64,000 bases of DNA, taken from contig NZ_JAOXHM010000002.1 in NCBI RefSeq assembly GCF_025780075.1, forward strand, positions 1 to 64,000, written 5' to 3'. Positions 9,964 to 21,853 of the stretch are shown in pieces. This DNA is from Ureaplasma sp. ES3154-GEN (GTDB taxonomy: Bacteria; Bacillota_I; Bacilli_A; Mycoplasmatales; Mycoplasmoidaceae). Position numbers and translations under genes: made by a program. Positions within the stretch are counted from its first letter, which is position 1; the number at the start of each line of letters is the position of its first letter. A model generated the notes under the pieces. It made no database searches. It saw nothing but the letters and a program-made list of their open reading frames with translations, and was not told the origin of the DNA.

Positions 9964-10500
9964 ATGAAATCAATTCGATCTGTACAAAAATACGCATATG
10001 CACTGTTCGAAATCGCAAGTGAAGAACAAAAGTTGCGAACATACAAGGAACAAACCGAAGTCTTATTAGAAATTAGTTATTTATACCCTGTTTTTTATAA
10101 CGATTTAATCAACAAAACGATTGATAAAGCTAAAAGAAAATCAATTTTGATGAGTATTTTAGGTGATAAATTTGACTATACTTTTTTAAATTTTATAAGC
10201 TTAATAATTGATCGAGATAAAGGCAATTATTTACGCTCAATTTTAAAAAAGGTTTTGAAATTAATTAACAACGGATTGCAAATTAGACGTGTTGTTATTC
10301 ATTCTGCATTGGAATTAACAGAGCAACAAGTGAATTCAATCAAAGAAGCTATGGGTAAGAAATATAACTGTGAAATAGAAGCAGAACTACGTGTTGATCC
10401 TAAAATGATAGGTGGAATTCGTGTTAACTTTGAGTCATTTGAAATAGATGGTTCTTTGCAAACACGCTTATCACAAATAATTTTTGAAAATCAAGCGTAG
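9964..10500 (+). CDS. atpH: ATP synthase subunit delta
   Basis: 178 aa, normal length. An N-terminal helical domain ('VQKYAYALFEIASEEQKL', usual form YAxALFExA) binds the top of F1. The C-terminal alpha/beta domain ends in 'VDPKMIGGIRVNFESFEIDG', the conserved 'DPxLIGGxxxxxxxxxxDxS' delta signature. It links F1 to the b stalk. The next frame (10519-10797) resembles this C-terminal domain. Confidence 0.92.
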   Translation: MKSIRSVQKYAYALFEIASEEQKLRTYKEQTEVLLEISYLYPVFYNDLINKTIDKAKRKSILMSILGDKFDYTFLNFISLIIDRDKGNYLRSILKKVLKLINNGLQIRRVVIHSALELTEQQVNSIKEAMGKKYNCEIEAELRVDPKMIGGIRVNFESFEIDGSLQTRLSQIIFENQA

Positions 10501-10518
10501 TCGGTAAATTTAAATAAT

Positions 10519-10797
10519 ATGAAAAATAAATTTGAAAGATTTTCGCGTTCTATTATTAACCGTTTAGAAAAATACGGTGATAATGCAATTAATGTTGACG
10601 TGCTAACGCGTTATGAATTAACGGATGAACAATTTCAACGATTAAGTGATGCGTTAACCAAAAAATACGGAGCTAAAATTCGTTTACGCGTTTTAATTGA
10701 CCCAACTATACTAGGTGGGATTGAACTGAAAGTCAGATCCGAAATTTTGGATTCATCACTAAAAACAAAACTAAATAAATTCATCAATATTAAATAA
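10519..10797 (+). CDS. Extra delta-like protein (C-terminal domain only)
   Basis: 92 aa. It resembles only the C-terminal half of AtpH: 'YELTDEQFQRLSDALTKKYG' aligns with 'LELTEQQVNSIKEAMGKKYN' of AtpH, and 'IDPTILGGIELKVRSEILDS' with 'VDPKMIGGIRVNFESFEIDG'. The N-terminal F1-binding helical bundle is absent. It lies 18 bases after atpH and 17 before atpA, in the same operon and orientation, so a partial duplication of atpH is the simplest origin. The frame is intact and its conserved GG and Asp/Ser positions are kept, which argues against decay. It may bind the b stalk; this is inference. Confidence 0.8.
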   Translation: MKNKFERFSRSIINRLEKYGDNAINVDVLTRYELTDEQFQRLSDALTKKYGAKIRLRVLIDPTILGGIELKVRSEILDSSLKTKLNKFINIK

Positions 10798-10814
10798 AAA
10801 AGAAGGTGCAATGA

Positions 10815-13007
10815 ATGAGTTTAAACAATAAAAATACAACTTCTTTAATAAATGAAATTAAAGAACACATAGAAAAATATTCATCATTAAACACCTCAGC
10901 ACTAGAAATCGGTAGCGTGATTTCATTAGGTGACGGGATCGCTTTGGTCGATGGCTTAGAAAATGTTATGCTAAACGAAATCGTTCGTTTTGAATCTGGG
11001 ATTCTTGGAATTGCTTTGAACCTAGAAGAAGATGCTGTTGGGGTCGTTTTAATGGGTGATTACAACAATATTCAAGAAAACGAACGTGTTTATCGAACGA
11101 ATAACATCGTACAAGTTCCTGTTGGTGATGTAATGTTGGGGCGTGTTGTTAATGCCCTAGGAAAAGCTGTTGATGGCAAAAAAGAAATTGTCGCAACAAA
11201 ATTTGGTGTAGTTGAAAAAATTGCACCAGGTGTAATGGATCGTAAATCTGTACACCAACCACTTGAAACAGGTATCTTATCAATTGATGCTATGTTTCCA
11301 ATCGGAAAAGGTCAACGTGAGTTAATCATTGGTGACCGTCAAACCGGAAAAACAACAATTGCAATTGATGCAATTATTAACCAAAAAGGTAAAAATGTAA
11401 ACTGTGTCTATGTTGCAATTGGCCAAAAAAATTCAACTGTAGCAAACATCGTGCGAACTTTGGAAGAAAATGGTGCAATGGAATATACAACAGTTGTAAC
11501 AGCTAACGCTAGTGAGTTACCTGCTTTGCAATACTTAGCACCATTCTCTGGAATGACAATTGCTGAAGAATGAATGCACAACGGTAAGGATGTTTTAATT
11601 GTATTTGATGATTTATCAAAACACGCGATCGCATACCGTACTCTATCATTATTACTTCGACGACCACCAGGTCGGGAAGCATACCCTGGGGATGTTTTCT
11701 ACTTACATTCTCGTTTATTGGAACGTGCATGTAAGTTATCAGATGCATTAGGAGCTGGATCAATTACAGCATTACCCATTATTGAAACGCAAGCAGGAGA
11801 TATTTCAGCATATATTCCAACAAACGTTATTTCTATTACTGATGGTCAAATTTTCATGCAAACAAACCTGTTTAATGCAGGTCAACGTCCAGCGATTGAT
11901 GCTGGTCAATCTGTGTCTCGGGTAGGTTCTGCTGCGCAAATTAAATCAGTTAAACAAACTGGTGCTGCATTGAAGTTAGAATTAGCTAACTACCGAGAAT
12001 TAGAAGCATTCTCACAATTTGGTTCTGATTTAGATGAAGAAACAAAAAACATTTTAAAACTAGGTAAGTCAGTAATGGCGGTTATTAAACAAGAACCAAA
12101 CAAGCCATATTCACAAACTGATGAAGCTCTAATTTTATTTACAGTAAAAGAAAAAATGATTCCAACAATTCCAGTTGAGAAAATTGGAGATTTTAAAGTT
12201 TATTTAATTAACTACTTTAAAAATTCACCGTTACGTCGTGATCTAGAACGTAACAAAGCGTTTACAAAAGAAAACACTCCTGCCTTCAAATATGAAATTT
12301 GAAAAGCGATGAGTTTATTCTTGAATAACGATGAATCATTAATTCCAAATGATAGTAAATTAAAAGAAGATCGTGATGCTTATTTTGCTAATATTGAGGC
12401 ATTAGTTGCCCAATGAGATGCTGCTGCACCAAGTGTATGTTTAAAAAAACAAGCTATGCAACAAAAAGATAATGAAGAAACATCTTCTTGTGAGCAAGGA
12501 TGTAAAGATAGTCAGGAATCAACCGAAGAACTTGAAGTTTTATCAGAAGTTAAGATTGCATCAGAAGATGAAATAAAAACACGTGAAGAACAAGTATTAG
12601 TGCGCTCTGATGATGTGGTTTTAGAAAAAGAAAAACAAACAATTATGGTTTCGGTAAGTCCTAATGAAGCAAATGCTTTATTTAACAACAATAAACAAGT
12701 GTTATTTTTCAAAGTTACACCTGTACAACCAGTAGATCGTGTTGTTGTTTATACAACAGCTCCTGTACAACAAGTTTTAGGTGAATTTGATTTAGCTGAA
12801 ATTAAAGTCCTTAATCCACGGACTGCATGACGTAAATACGGAGCAAACTCAGTATTTACTAGTTATAAAGAATTTAGTGAATACTTTGGAAGTAACACCG
12901 AAGCCCATGTAATGCTTGCAAGTGCTATTTATAAATACTCAAAACCAAAAGATTTAGCAAGTTATGATATTAAGAAAGGGCCAAGTGGATTCACTTATTT
13001 AAAGTAA
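10815..13007 (+). CDS. atpA: ATP synthase subunit alpha with ASCH-like C-terminal extension
   Basis: 730 aa, against about 505-520 usual for AtpA. Residues 1 to about 535 are normal alpha: P-loop 'GDRQTGKT' at 173-180, '[19 protein letters not shown]', '[14 protein letters not shown]'. After that comes an acidic, Glu/Ser-rich linker with cysteines (about 545-610). A domain of about 120 residues follows ('[20 protein letters not shown]', then '[19 protein letters not shown]', ending '[11 protein letters not shown]'). Its order of elements matches ASCH-domain proteins, although the usual G-x-K-x-x-E-x-R motif is degenerate. The frame is continuous through TGA codons at 11571 and 12300, with no stop. 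SD 'agaagg' precedes ATG 10815. Confidence 0.88.
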
Positions 13008-13008
13008 T

Positions 13009-13833
13009 ATGAAATACAATAAATTAAGTTATGCTGAATTCAGCAAATTACCGAAGGTAAAACAAATCTTCACGCCCTGATTTATTTCAGCACTAGTTTA
13101 TTCCATTGTTTCAATCATTATTGCAGGAACAATGATTGGTTTAGCAAACGAAGGTTTTGACAATGCACGTCGGCTTGTTGTATTAGAAAATGGTAAATAT
13201 GATTTGAAGCAAGTTCTTGATTTTTGAAATTTTGATACAAAGAACCAAGATACATTGATGTCATTTGTAAATTACGATCCGCATGCTGATTACCAAAGTT
13301 GATTGGGTGCTCTTAAAAAACTAAACAAGGGTGATTTACACAATTTAGTACATGCACTACACGATGGTTATTGAGATGAAGCGATTGAACGATTAAATGA
13401 ACAAGCACAAGCTAATAAAGATGTATTACACGAAATCGTGGAATACATTAGTCATGGAGCACACCATAAAATCGTGAACAACAACTCAACTTGAGGATTT
13501 GTTATTAAGGTGTTAGCTAATCCAACTGATTCTTGATTCTCACAAGTTTTAAAATACATTAGTGAAAACAACAGTCACGATTCAGCAATCTGAAAAACAC
13601 GTTTTGATTTAATTCAAGATAACGCAAATCCAGCATACCATGCATATTACTGAGTCTTTATTGTATTTATGATGCCAAATATGGTTTCATTAATTATTAT
13701 TGTTGTTAAATTAGCAACTGTTTTAAAACCAAAATTAAACGCAGAACAAAAAGCACAATACAAATTGGAAAAAGCACAAAAAAAATTAAAAACTAAAGAA
13801 GCGCCATCTTCATTAACTGCTGGAGCATTATAA
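13009..13833 (+). CDS. Uncharacterised membrane protein inside the atp operon
   Basis: 274 aa. No family recognised. The whole frame depends on TGA = Trp (eight TGA codons). It has one membrane segment near the N-terminus ('[20 protein letters not shown]', about residues 25-45) and one near the C-terminus (about 217-242, '[20 protein letters not shown]'). A polar helical domain of about 170 residues lies between them, probably outside the cell if both termini are cytoplasmic. A Lys/Ala-rich tail follows. Spacing is 1 base after atpA and 1 base before atpG, so it must be co-translated with F1. This position and topology suggest a peripheral stalk or assembly partner of the synthase; that is inference. 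Confidence 0.82.
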
Positions 13834-13834
13834 A

Positions 13835-14692
13835 ATGTCTTTAGATACCATTAAACGTAGAATAGGTTCAATCCAAACAACAGCTAAAATTACTAATGCA
13901 ATGAAGTTAGTTGCAACAGCAAAGTTAAAACGTCAACGAGATCGCTTGGCTGCAATTAAAGACTACGCATATGATTACTATGATGTAATGGGTTTATTAT
14001 TATCTGTTGTCGATGACGTGGACTTTTTAGTCAACGATGGTGCAAAAGATGTTGTGTTGTACATTAACATTAACTCAACAATGGGTCTTGCCGGTTCATT
14101 TAATTTTAATGTTAATAAAGTGGTAGATGAACATTTGCGTGATCAAGATATCACTTTTACAATTGGTAAAAAAGGAAAAGATCATTTGCGTGAAGTACGC
14201 AAAGAACATGTCATTAACAAATATTTAAATTTACATGATAGTGAATTAACGTTTGATACAGCGATGCAAATTGCCAATGAAGCTCTTGAATTATACGAAT
14301 CAAAAGCTATCAAACAGATTCGTATCATTTATACAAAGTTTATTAATGCCATTACTTTTGAAGTGAAAACAATTGATGTATTACCGTTTGATAAAAATAG
14401 TTTATCAAACAGCGTCAATGCGGGAGAACTTGAAAAGGACAACATCATTTTCCAACCAGATAAAATTTCGGTTATTAAGAAAATATTACCAAGTTATATT
14501 GCGACAATTTTATATGGTTGCTTATTAGAATCAAAAATTTCAGAAAACGCTTCACGTCGAAATGCGATGGAAGCATCAACGAAGAATGCGAAGCAACTCG
14601 CTGATCATTATAAACAAATTTATAATACACTTCGTCAAACAAAAATTACCAATGAAATTACTGAAATTGTTGCAGGTTCTGATGATGAATAA
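13835..14692 (+). CDS. atpG: ATP synthase subunit gamma
   Basis: 285 aa, normal length. Central rotor shaft. N-terminal 'IKRRIGSIQTTAKITNAMKL' and C-terminal 'ENASRRNAMEASTKNAKQLA' are the paired conserved helices of gamma. The usual 'SDRGLCG' is changed to 'NSTMGLAGSF'. Starts 1 base after the preceding membrane-protein stop. Confidence 0.93.
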   Translation: MSLDTIKRRIGSIQTTAKITNAMKLVATAKLKRQRDRLAAIKDYAYDYYDVMGLLLSVVDDVDFLVNDGAKDVVLYININSTMGLAGSFNFNVNKVVDEHLRDQDITFTIGKKGKDHLREVRKEHVINKYLNLHDSELTFDTAMQIANEALELYESKAIKQIRIIYTKFINAITFEVKTIDVLPFDKNSLSNSVNAGELEKDNIIFQPDKISVIKKILPSYIATILYGCLLESKISENASRRNAMEASTKNAKQLADHYKQIYNTLRQTKITNEITEIVAGSDDE

Positions 14693-14704
14693 AATATTTG
14701 ATAA

Positions 14705-16104
<1,400 letters not shown>

Positions 16105-16105
<1 letters not shown>

Positions 16106-16512
16106 TGGTTAGTACTCAATTAAAAATTGTTTCTCCATATGCACAATCGTTGACCCAAGAAGTTTATAGTGTTGAACTAAAAACAACAACAGGCCGAATT
16201 GCGGTGTTACCTAATCATAACCCTTTAATGGCACCAATCGAAAATCATATTGCTTATATTCGTAAAACAGCAAGTGGTGAACGAATTCCATATGTTATTC
16301 TAGAAGGTGTGGCTTATGTAGAAAAACACCAAATTCGTGTGTTTACGGATTTCTTTAAACCGTTAAGTGAAGTTAATGGTGAAGAAATCCAAAGTCAAAT
16401 TGCGAAGGAACAAAAAGTATTTGAATCATCAGAAGATGATAAAAAGAAAATGCAAATCAAAGCAAACATCAAACTTCACCAAGCAATTTTATTAGCATTA
16501 AAAGAAAAATAA
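16105..16512 (+). CDS. atpC: ATP synthase subunit epsilon
   Basis: 135 aa. N-terminal beta sandwich ('TTTGRIAVLPNHNPLMAPI' is the conserved GxxGxxxxxxxHxPxxxxL motif) and a C-terminal two-helix hairpin. Links gamma to the c-ring and can inhibit ATP hydrolysis. TAATG overlap with atpD. Last gene of the operon, followed directly by a terminator. Confidence 0.93.
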
Positions 16513-16546
16513 AATAAAATAGCCGTAAGGCCATTTTATTTTTTTT
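16513..16546 (+). terminator. Terminator of the ATP synthase operon
   Basis: A 12-bp stem with one mismatch (aataaaatagcc / ggccattttatt), loop gtaa, then T6. Confidence 0.9.
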
Positions 16547-16634
16547 ATCTATATATTTTGCAAATAATCCAAGCATTCAAAAGGTTTATCTTATAAAATA
16601 TAAACATATGTTCATCACAAAAGAAGAGGTAAAA

Positions 16635-19600
16635 ATGAAAAAAGCAATTAAGCAAAAATTAATGAATCTTGTAGGTTTATCGCCTAATGATTCTGTAATT
16701 TTTGCCAAGTTAAGTGCGAATAAAAATATCGATTTATTCAAATATGTAAACAAAGATGATTTATATGATTTTGTAAATAATAAAATTAGCATTTTAGAAT
16801 TAGATGCAAACAAGAATGTAGATTTATTTGAACACCAGTTAAAAAATAGTATCAGTTTCGAAGAATTTATGTTGGTATTAAACCAAAATAATGTATCTTT
16901 AAGCGATCATAAAACACACTTGTTACGCAAGGATTTTAGTAAAAACAAAGCAAAAATTACACAAATTGCAATTGAACAACTCTTACTTTTTAAAAAACGT
17001 TTTATTGCTATCAACCGATTAGCAAAAAACTATTTCGAAGATACAACAGTTTGACCATTGTATTTAGCGTTTAATTTTATTCGGGGGAAAGTTTTAAGTA
17101 CTTCTGCTTTTAAATCACCACTAACATTGTTCAAAGTTGAGATTCGTGAAGAGAAAAACAAAGTTTTTATTGCGAAGTTGCAAGATGAACCAGTAGTTAA
17201 TGAGAAATTGCAAATCTTCTTAAAGAATGCTTATAAAGACTATAAATTATCAACAAGTGAATTAGTTTCATCATATAACATTAACAAGATTGCTGAAAAT
17301 ATCAAAGACATATCGGGTTATGATGTTAATTTACCAGTCAATGAATTTGTTAGTTTTGAAAATGAAACAGAAGCAGATGTTATTGCTAGTTCGTCGGGTT
17401 TTAGTGTTATTCCTAGTGCCTTATTAGGTGTTTTTGAACCGGACGGTGGAGCCCTAAAAGAAGATTTACAGAAACTAATTGATCAGGAAATCGATCCATT
17501 TGAAAAAGATGATGATGCACGTAACAAGTCAACAGAATATTATGAATCAGAGGTAATCAAGAAAAATAATGTTTATGAGATTGATCATCCACTAAATATT
17601 TATCAAAAATATGCGGTAGCTTCTTCATTAGCTCAGAATACTTTAATTTATGGTCCACCAGGAACGGGGAAATCAGAAGTTATTGCAAATATTATTTTTA
17701 ATACATTATTAAAAGGTAAAACAAGTTTGTTGGTTTCAGAAAAAAGAGCAGCACTTGATGTTTTAACAGACCGGATTGGTCCTTTATCAGTGTTTGCGTT
17801 GTATATTTATGATTTAACAAACAAAGATGCGTTCTTCAACAAAATTGATAACTTAAATGATTTATTAGGTCCGCAGTGGTATCGTGAAGAATCCCGACGC
17901 GGAAAAGTTAAAGAATTACCACCTGTGACATTTACACAAGATGAATCAATGTTCTTTAAAAACTATCAAGACTATAATACTGAATTATTAGACCTAGTTA
18001 AGAAGCATTGAACAATTGAAGATTACAATGATGGAATCTATAATATTGATTATGCAGATTATGTTGCAATCAAAAACGAATTAGGTGAAGAAATTATCAA
18101 TGAATGATTAGGACCAAAAAACTTTGATGATCTAAATAATAAAAAACAAAACCTATTTGAAGCTATTACTGAAATCTTTAATGAATATACAATGTTAGAT
18201 ATTAACGATTTATTTAAAGCATATTTTGATTTTACGAAATTCATTAAAAAATATAAATTGCTAGATGTGTATTCCCAATCAGAAATTATTAAGCATTTAC
18301 AAACAATTACAAATAAAATCAAAAACAACCAAGAATTGGTTACAAAATTCTTAATGCATGCTAATGCAATTAGCAAAGAAGTTCAAGAATTTAAAGACTT
18401 TAGTACAAACCCAAATATTCTCGAAGATGCAAATCACAAAAATTTCTTAAATAAAACAACAAGAGAAAAGAAAATTTTTATTGATAAAATTTCTGATTAT
18501 TTAAGTTTCCGTCGTGATGTTATTACACGTGATTATGTTTTATCAAGTAAAACAAATCAAGAAATCAAAGTGCTGGTTGAAATTTGCAAAACTTTCTTTA
18601 CAAACCATAAGAAGATTTTAAGCACCCAAGCAGTTGATAATTGAACTTATCATGATTTCATTGTTAACAATAGTGAAAAAATTGATGATTTCATGAAAAC
18701 ATTTAAGAAACATACAAACGAGGAAGACCAAAAAATCTTATTTGCGGAATTCATTAACAACAGTAAGGTTTTATTAAATAATGACCCAGGTGAAGAATCT
18801 TCATTAACTTTACGGGAGGTTAAAGCTCGTGCTAAAGAAATAAGTCCAGTAATTGCCTTGTTTGACGATTTCCTAGTTCATAGCGAATTTTTATCAAAAC
18901 CACGAATTGCAGAAATTATTCAATACGAGGAATTTGTGGATTATGATTTGGATTACTTAGCGAAATTAAATTCACTTGGAAATATTTATACGCCTTTGAT
19001 GCAAGAAATCATCAAGGAATGATCTTGATTATCTTTACCTTATTTAAAGAAACTTTATTTGGATCCAATTGTTATTTTTGATTTGGAAAAAGTTAGTCCT
19101 GTTATGAGTCAAGTGACTACATTTATTAACCATAATCAATTTAAAAAATTAAAAACAATTGTTTTATGAGAAGGAATAAAAGAAACTATTGGTATTTTTA
19201 GTGAAACAAAGGGTTTATTATTACAAGATATTTTAACTCAGATTCGCAAGGAAGCATTGCGTAGTGCCTCATTCATTGGGGAGATTGTTTTTAAACGTTA
19301 TATTAATAATTTAAGAACATATTTAAGTAAATTGCCAAAAGAAACTAAACAACAAATCACAAACGCATTGCGAATTGCTTCAAGTCGTAGTTGACCTTCA
19401 ATTTCTCGTTATATTAAAGAATACTATGATGTTTTAAAAATATTATTTCCTATTTGAGTAGCACGACCTGATAATGTTGCAGCATTAATTCCTTTAAACG
19501 AAAATGAGTTTGATTATGGTATTTTTGACGAAGCCAGTCAAATGACAATTGAACGAAGTTATCCTATTGTTTATCGTTGTAATATCAAAGTTGTTTCGGG

Positions 19601-20777
19601 AGATGATAAACAATTAAAGCCAACATCATTTTTCTTAAATAAGCTAGCAAATAGTGATTTTGAATTAGATGATTTTGATCAAGCTGATTCATTATTAGAA
19701 CGGGCAAAAACATCGTGATGGAATGAATTTCACTTACGTAACCACTACCGTTCAGATTCAAAAGAACTAATTGAGTTCTCGAACAAATACATTTACAATA
19801 ACAAACTAGAAATCGCTACCAAACAAGGAGCATTTGAAAAAGGAATTGAAGTTGTTAATGTTAATGGAATTTGAGATAAAGGAAACCCAATTGAGGCACA
19901 CAAAGTTGTAGAAATTTTAGAAGAGAATTGAGATAAATACCAACGAATTTTAATTGTTACTTTTAATGCAGTCCAAGCATTAATGGTTGAAAATTTAATT
20001 CTTGACAAAACAAATAACTTTCCAGTTGGATTACAAGAAAAACTAGAAAATAACGAGGTTGTAATTAGTAATTTAGAAAATGTCCAAGGGAACGAGGGGG
20101 ATTTGGTGATCCTTTCGATTGCATATGGGCACAACAAGGAAGGTGTTTTGCGAAATAACTTCGGACCACTGAACGCTAAAGGCGGGGCAAACCGTTTGAA
20201 TGTTGCAATTACCCGTGCTCGTAAAAAAATGATTGTTGTTAAATCGCTTTTTGGTAGTGAAATTCAAGTATCAAATGTAAATAATGTTAATGCTTTAACG
20301 TTTAAACGTTTTATTGAGTTTATTGACAACATTTCTACAACTAAATCAATAAATGAATCACTCGAAGAAGTAAACAACCAATTATATTTTGAGTTTGAAA
20401 ACGATTTAGTTAAAGAAATTTATTCTGAACTAACGAAAAAATTATCTAATAAATACCTTGTTTTTCCAAATTGAAACATTGGTACAAAAAAAATTGACAT
20501 AGTCATTATTCACAAGGATAGCAAAGAAATTTTAAAAACAATTATTCTTGAAAATTGAAAAGATAACCGAAGTGTTCAAATTATGTTTGAAGATATTGAT
20601 CGTCAATTTTTCCTTGAAGATCGTGGGTATTCAACTTATCGCATTAAAGAATATGAATGATACATTGATAAACACAAAATTATCTCAAGAATTAAGGATT
20701 CATTATCTTCAACGAACAATGTTGATAAGATTGACTATGTCTTATGACAACGACAAAATGACAACGTTAATAAATAA
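16635..20777 (+). CDS. Large SF1 helicase with Vsr/DUF559-like C-terminal domain
   Basis: 1380 aa in one frame through many TGA-Trp codons. Walker A 'LIYGPPGTGKSEVIANIIFN' (G340-S347), Walker B with 'FDEASQ' near residue 965, motif III 'SGDDKQLKPTSFF', and motif VI 'NVAITRARKKM' near 1190 place it in the UPF1/Dna2-like SF1 helicases. Residues about 400-900 form a helical insertion between motifs I and II. The last 110 residues ('IGTKKIDIVIIHK', 'FEDIDRQFFLEDRGYSTYRI') follow the layout of the Vsr-like DUF559 nuclease fold, but the usual E-x-D centre reads 'LENWKDN'. Start ATG 16635 is chosen for the SD 'agaagagg'. It forms its own unit between two terminators; a DNA repair or defence role is inferred. 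Confidence 0.85.
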
Positions 20778-20793
20778 GATATTGCATAAAGTT

Positions 20794-20820
20794 AAAAGAT
20801 CTAGCCTAGCTAGATCTTTT
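20794..20820 (+). terminator. Terminator of the helicase gene
   Basis: A 12-bp perfect stem (aaaagatctagc / gctagatctttt) with a 3-base loop, 16 bases after the stop codon. Confidence 0.85.
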
Positions 20821-20873
20821 GTTTATAAGCAATAAAAAAGTTCTCATTTTTAAATATTAATTAAGTTATTTGA

Positions 20874-20903
20874 GTGTATTTTTAATAAAATTAAAGAATA
20901 CAC
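20874..20903. promoter_or_regulatory. Inverted repeat upstream of hprK
   Basis: Perfect 7-bp arms gtgtatt (20874-20880) and aatacac (20897-20903), spaced 16 bases. Placed 20 bases before the hprK start, where an operator or leader hairpin could act. Confidence 0.4.
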
Positions 20904-20906
20904 TAT

Positions 20907-20920
20907 AAAGGAGCACCTTT
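20907..20920 (+). promoter_or_regulatory. SD sequestered in a small hairpin
   Basis: aaagg-agca-ccttt: the hprK ribosome binding site 'aaaggag' forms the left arm and loop of a 5-bp hairpin ending 2 bases before the ATG. It could lower translation of hprK. Confidence 0.4.
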
Positions 20921-20922
20921 AT

Positions 20923-21852
20923 ATGGAATGCAAAAGTAAATTAGTTGTTTCCCAATTAGTTAAACGATTTGACTTAGACGTTGTGATGAATAAGGATTGT
21001 TTAGATAATCCAATTTCTACAACCGGTATAAGTCGGGTAGGAATTGAATTAACAGGTGAAATTTTATTTCATGAAATTTTATCTATTGTTTATTTTGGTT
21101 CAAAAGAATCACAATATTTATCAAAATTTTCAAATTCAATTGTTAGAAAAAAACTCCAATCTATTATCGATCTGAAACCGCCAATGATTTTGTTGGGAAA
21201 AAACTTTTTGTACTCTGATATTGTGTTAGCAATTGCAAAGAAATCCCAAGTACCGATTGTCAAAACAAAATATAGTTTTTATGAATTAAATTTTACAATC
21301 AATACTTATATTAGCCAAAAATTATCTCACCAGTCGTTAGTACACGGTACCCTCTTAAATATCTATGGAGTAGGTGTTGTTCTAAGTGGTGATTCAGGAA
21401 TTGGAAAGTCTGAAATTGCGATTGAGTTAATTAAAAAGGGACATATTTTTGTTGCTGATGATGCAATTATTGTCAATCGGATTGGTTATAATGTCTACGG
21501 ACGTGCGGATGAAAAAACCAAGGATTTTATTGAAATCCGAGGCCTAGGAATTATCAATTTTTCTCGTTCGTTTGGAATTGAAAGAATGATAGATTCCACT
21601 AAGATTGAAATTGTAATTCAATTAGTTCGTGTTAAACGGGAACAAAAATATGACTTTGAGCGTTTTGGAAAAGATTTACATTATAAAAATTTTGAAGGTG
21701 TAAGTGTTGTCCATTATATGATTCCAGTAATTGAAGGACGTTCAATTGCGGATATTATTGAAACAGCAGTAACAGATTACAAATTAAAGAAATCTGGATA
21801 TAATTCTGCTGATCAATTTATAAAACAACAAATAACAACAAAGGAGGAATAA
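20923..21852 (+). CDS. hprK: HPr kinase/phosphorylase
   Basis: 309 aa. Predicted to phosphorylate or dephosphorylate Ser46 of HPr. P-loop 'GDSGIGKS' at 156-163, preceded by the conserved '[13 protein letters not shown]', and the HprK signature region '[19 protein letters not shown]'. 'ADDAI' supplies the catalytic Asp pair. First gene of hprK-lgt-trxB-whiA, a gene order common in Firmicutes and mollicutes. Ureaplasmas do not live on sugars, and no PTS gene is in this window, so its target is an open question. The hprK 3' end contains the lgt SD (aaaggagga). Confidence 0.92.
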   Translation: MECKSKLVVSQLVKRFDLDVVMNKDCLDNPISTTGISRVGIELTGEILFHEILSIVYFGSKESQYLSKFSNSIVRKKLQSIIDLKPPMILLGKNFLYSDIVLAIAKKSQVPIVKTKYSFYELNFTINTYISQKLSHQSLVHGTLLNIYGVGVVLSGDSGIGKSEIAIELIKKGHIFVADDAIIVNRIGYNVYGRADEKTKDFIEIRGLGIINFSRSFGIERMIDSTKIEIVIQLVRVKREQKYDFERFGKDLHYKNFEGVSVVHYMIPVIEGRSIADIIETAVTDYKLKKSGYNSADQFIKQQITTKEE

Positions 21853-21853
21853 A

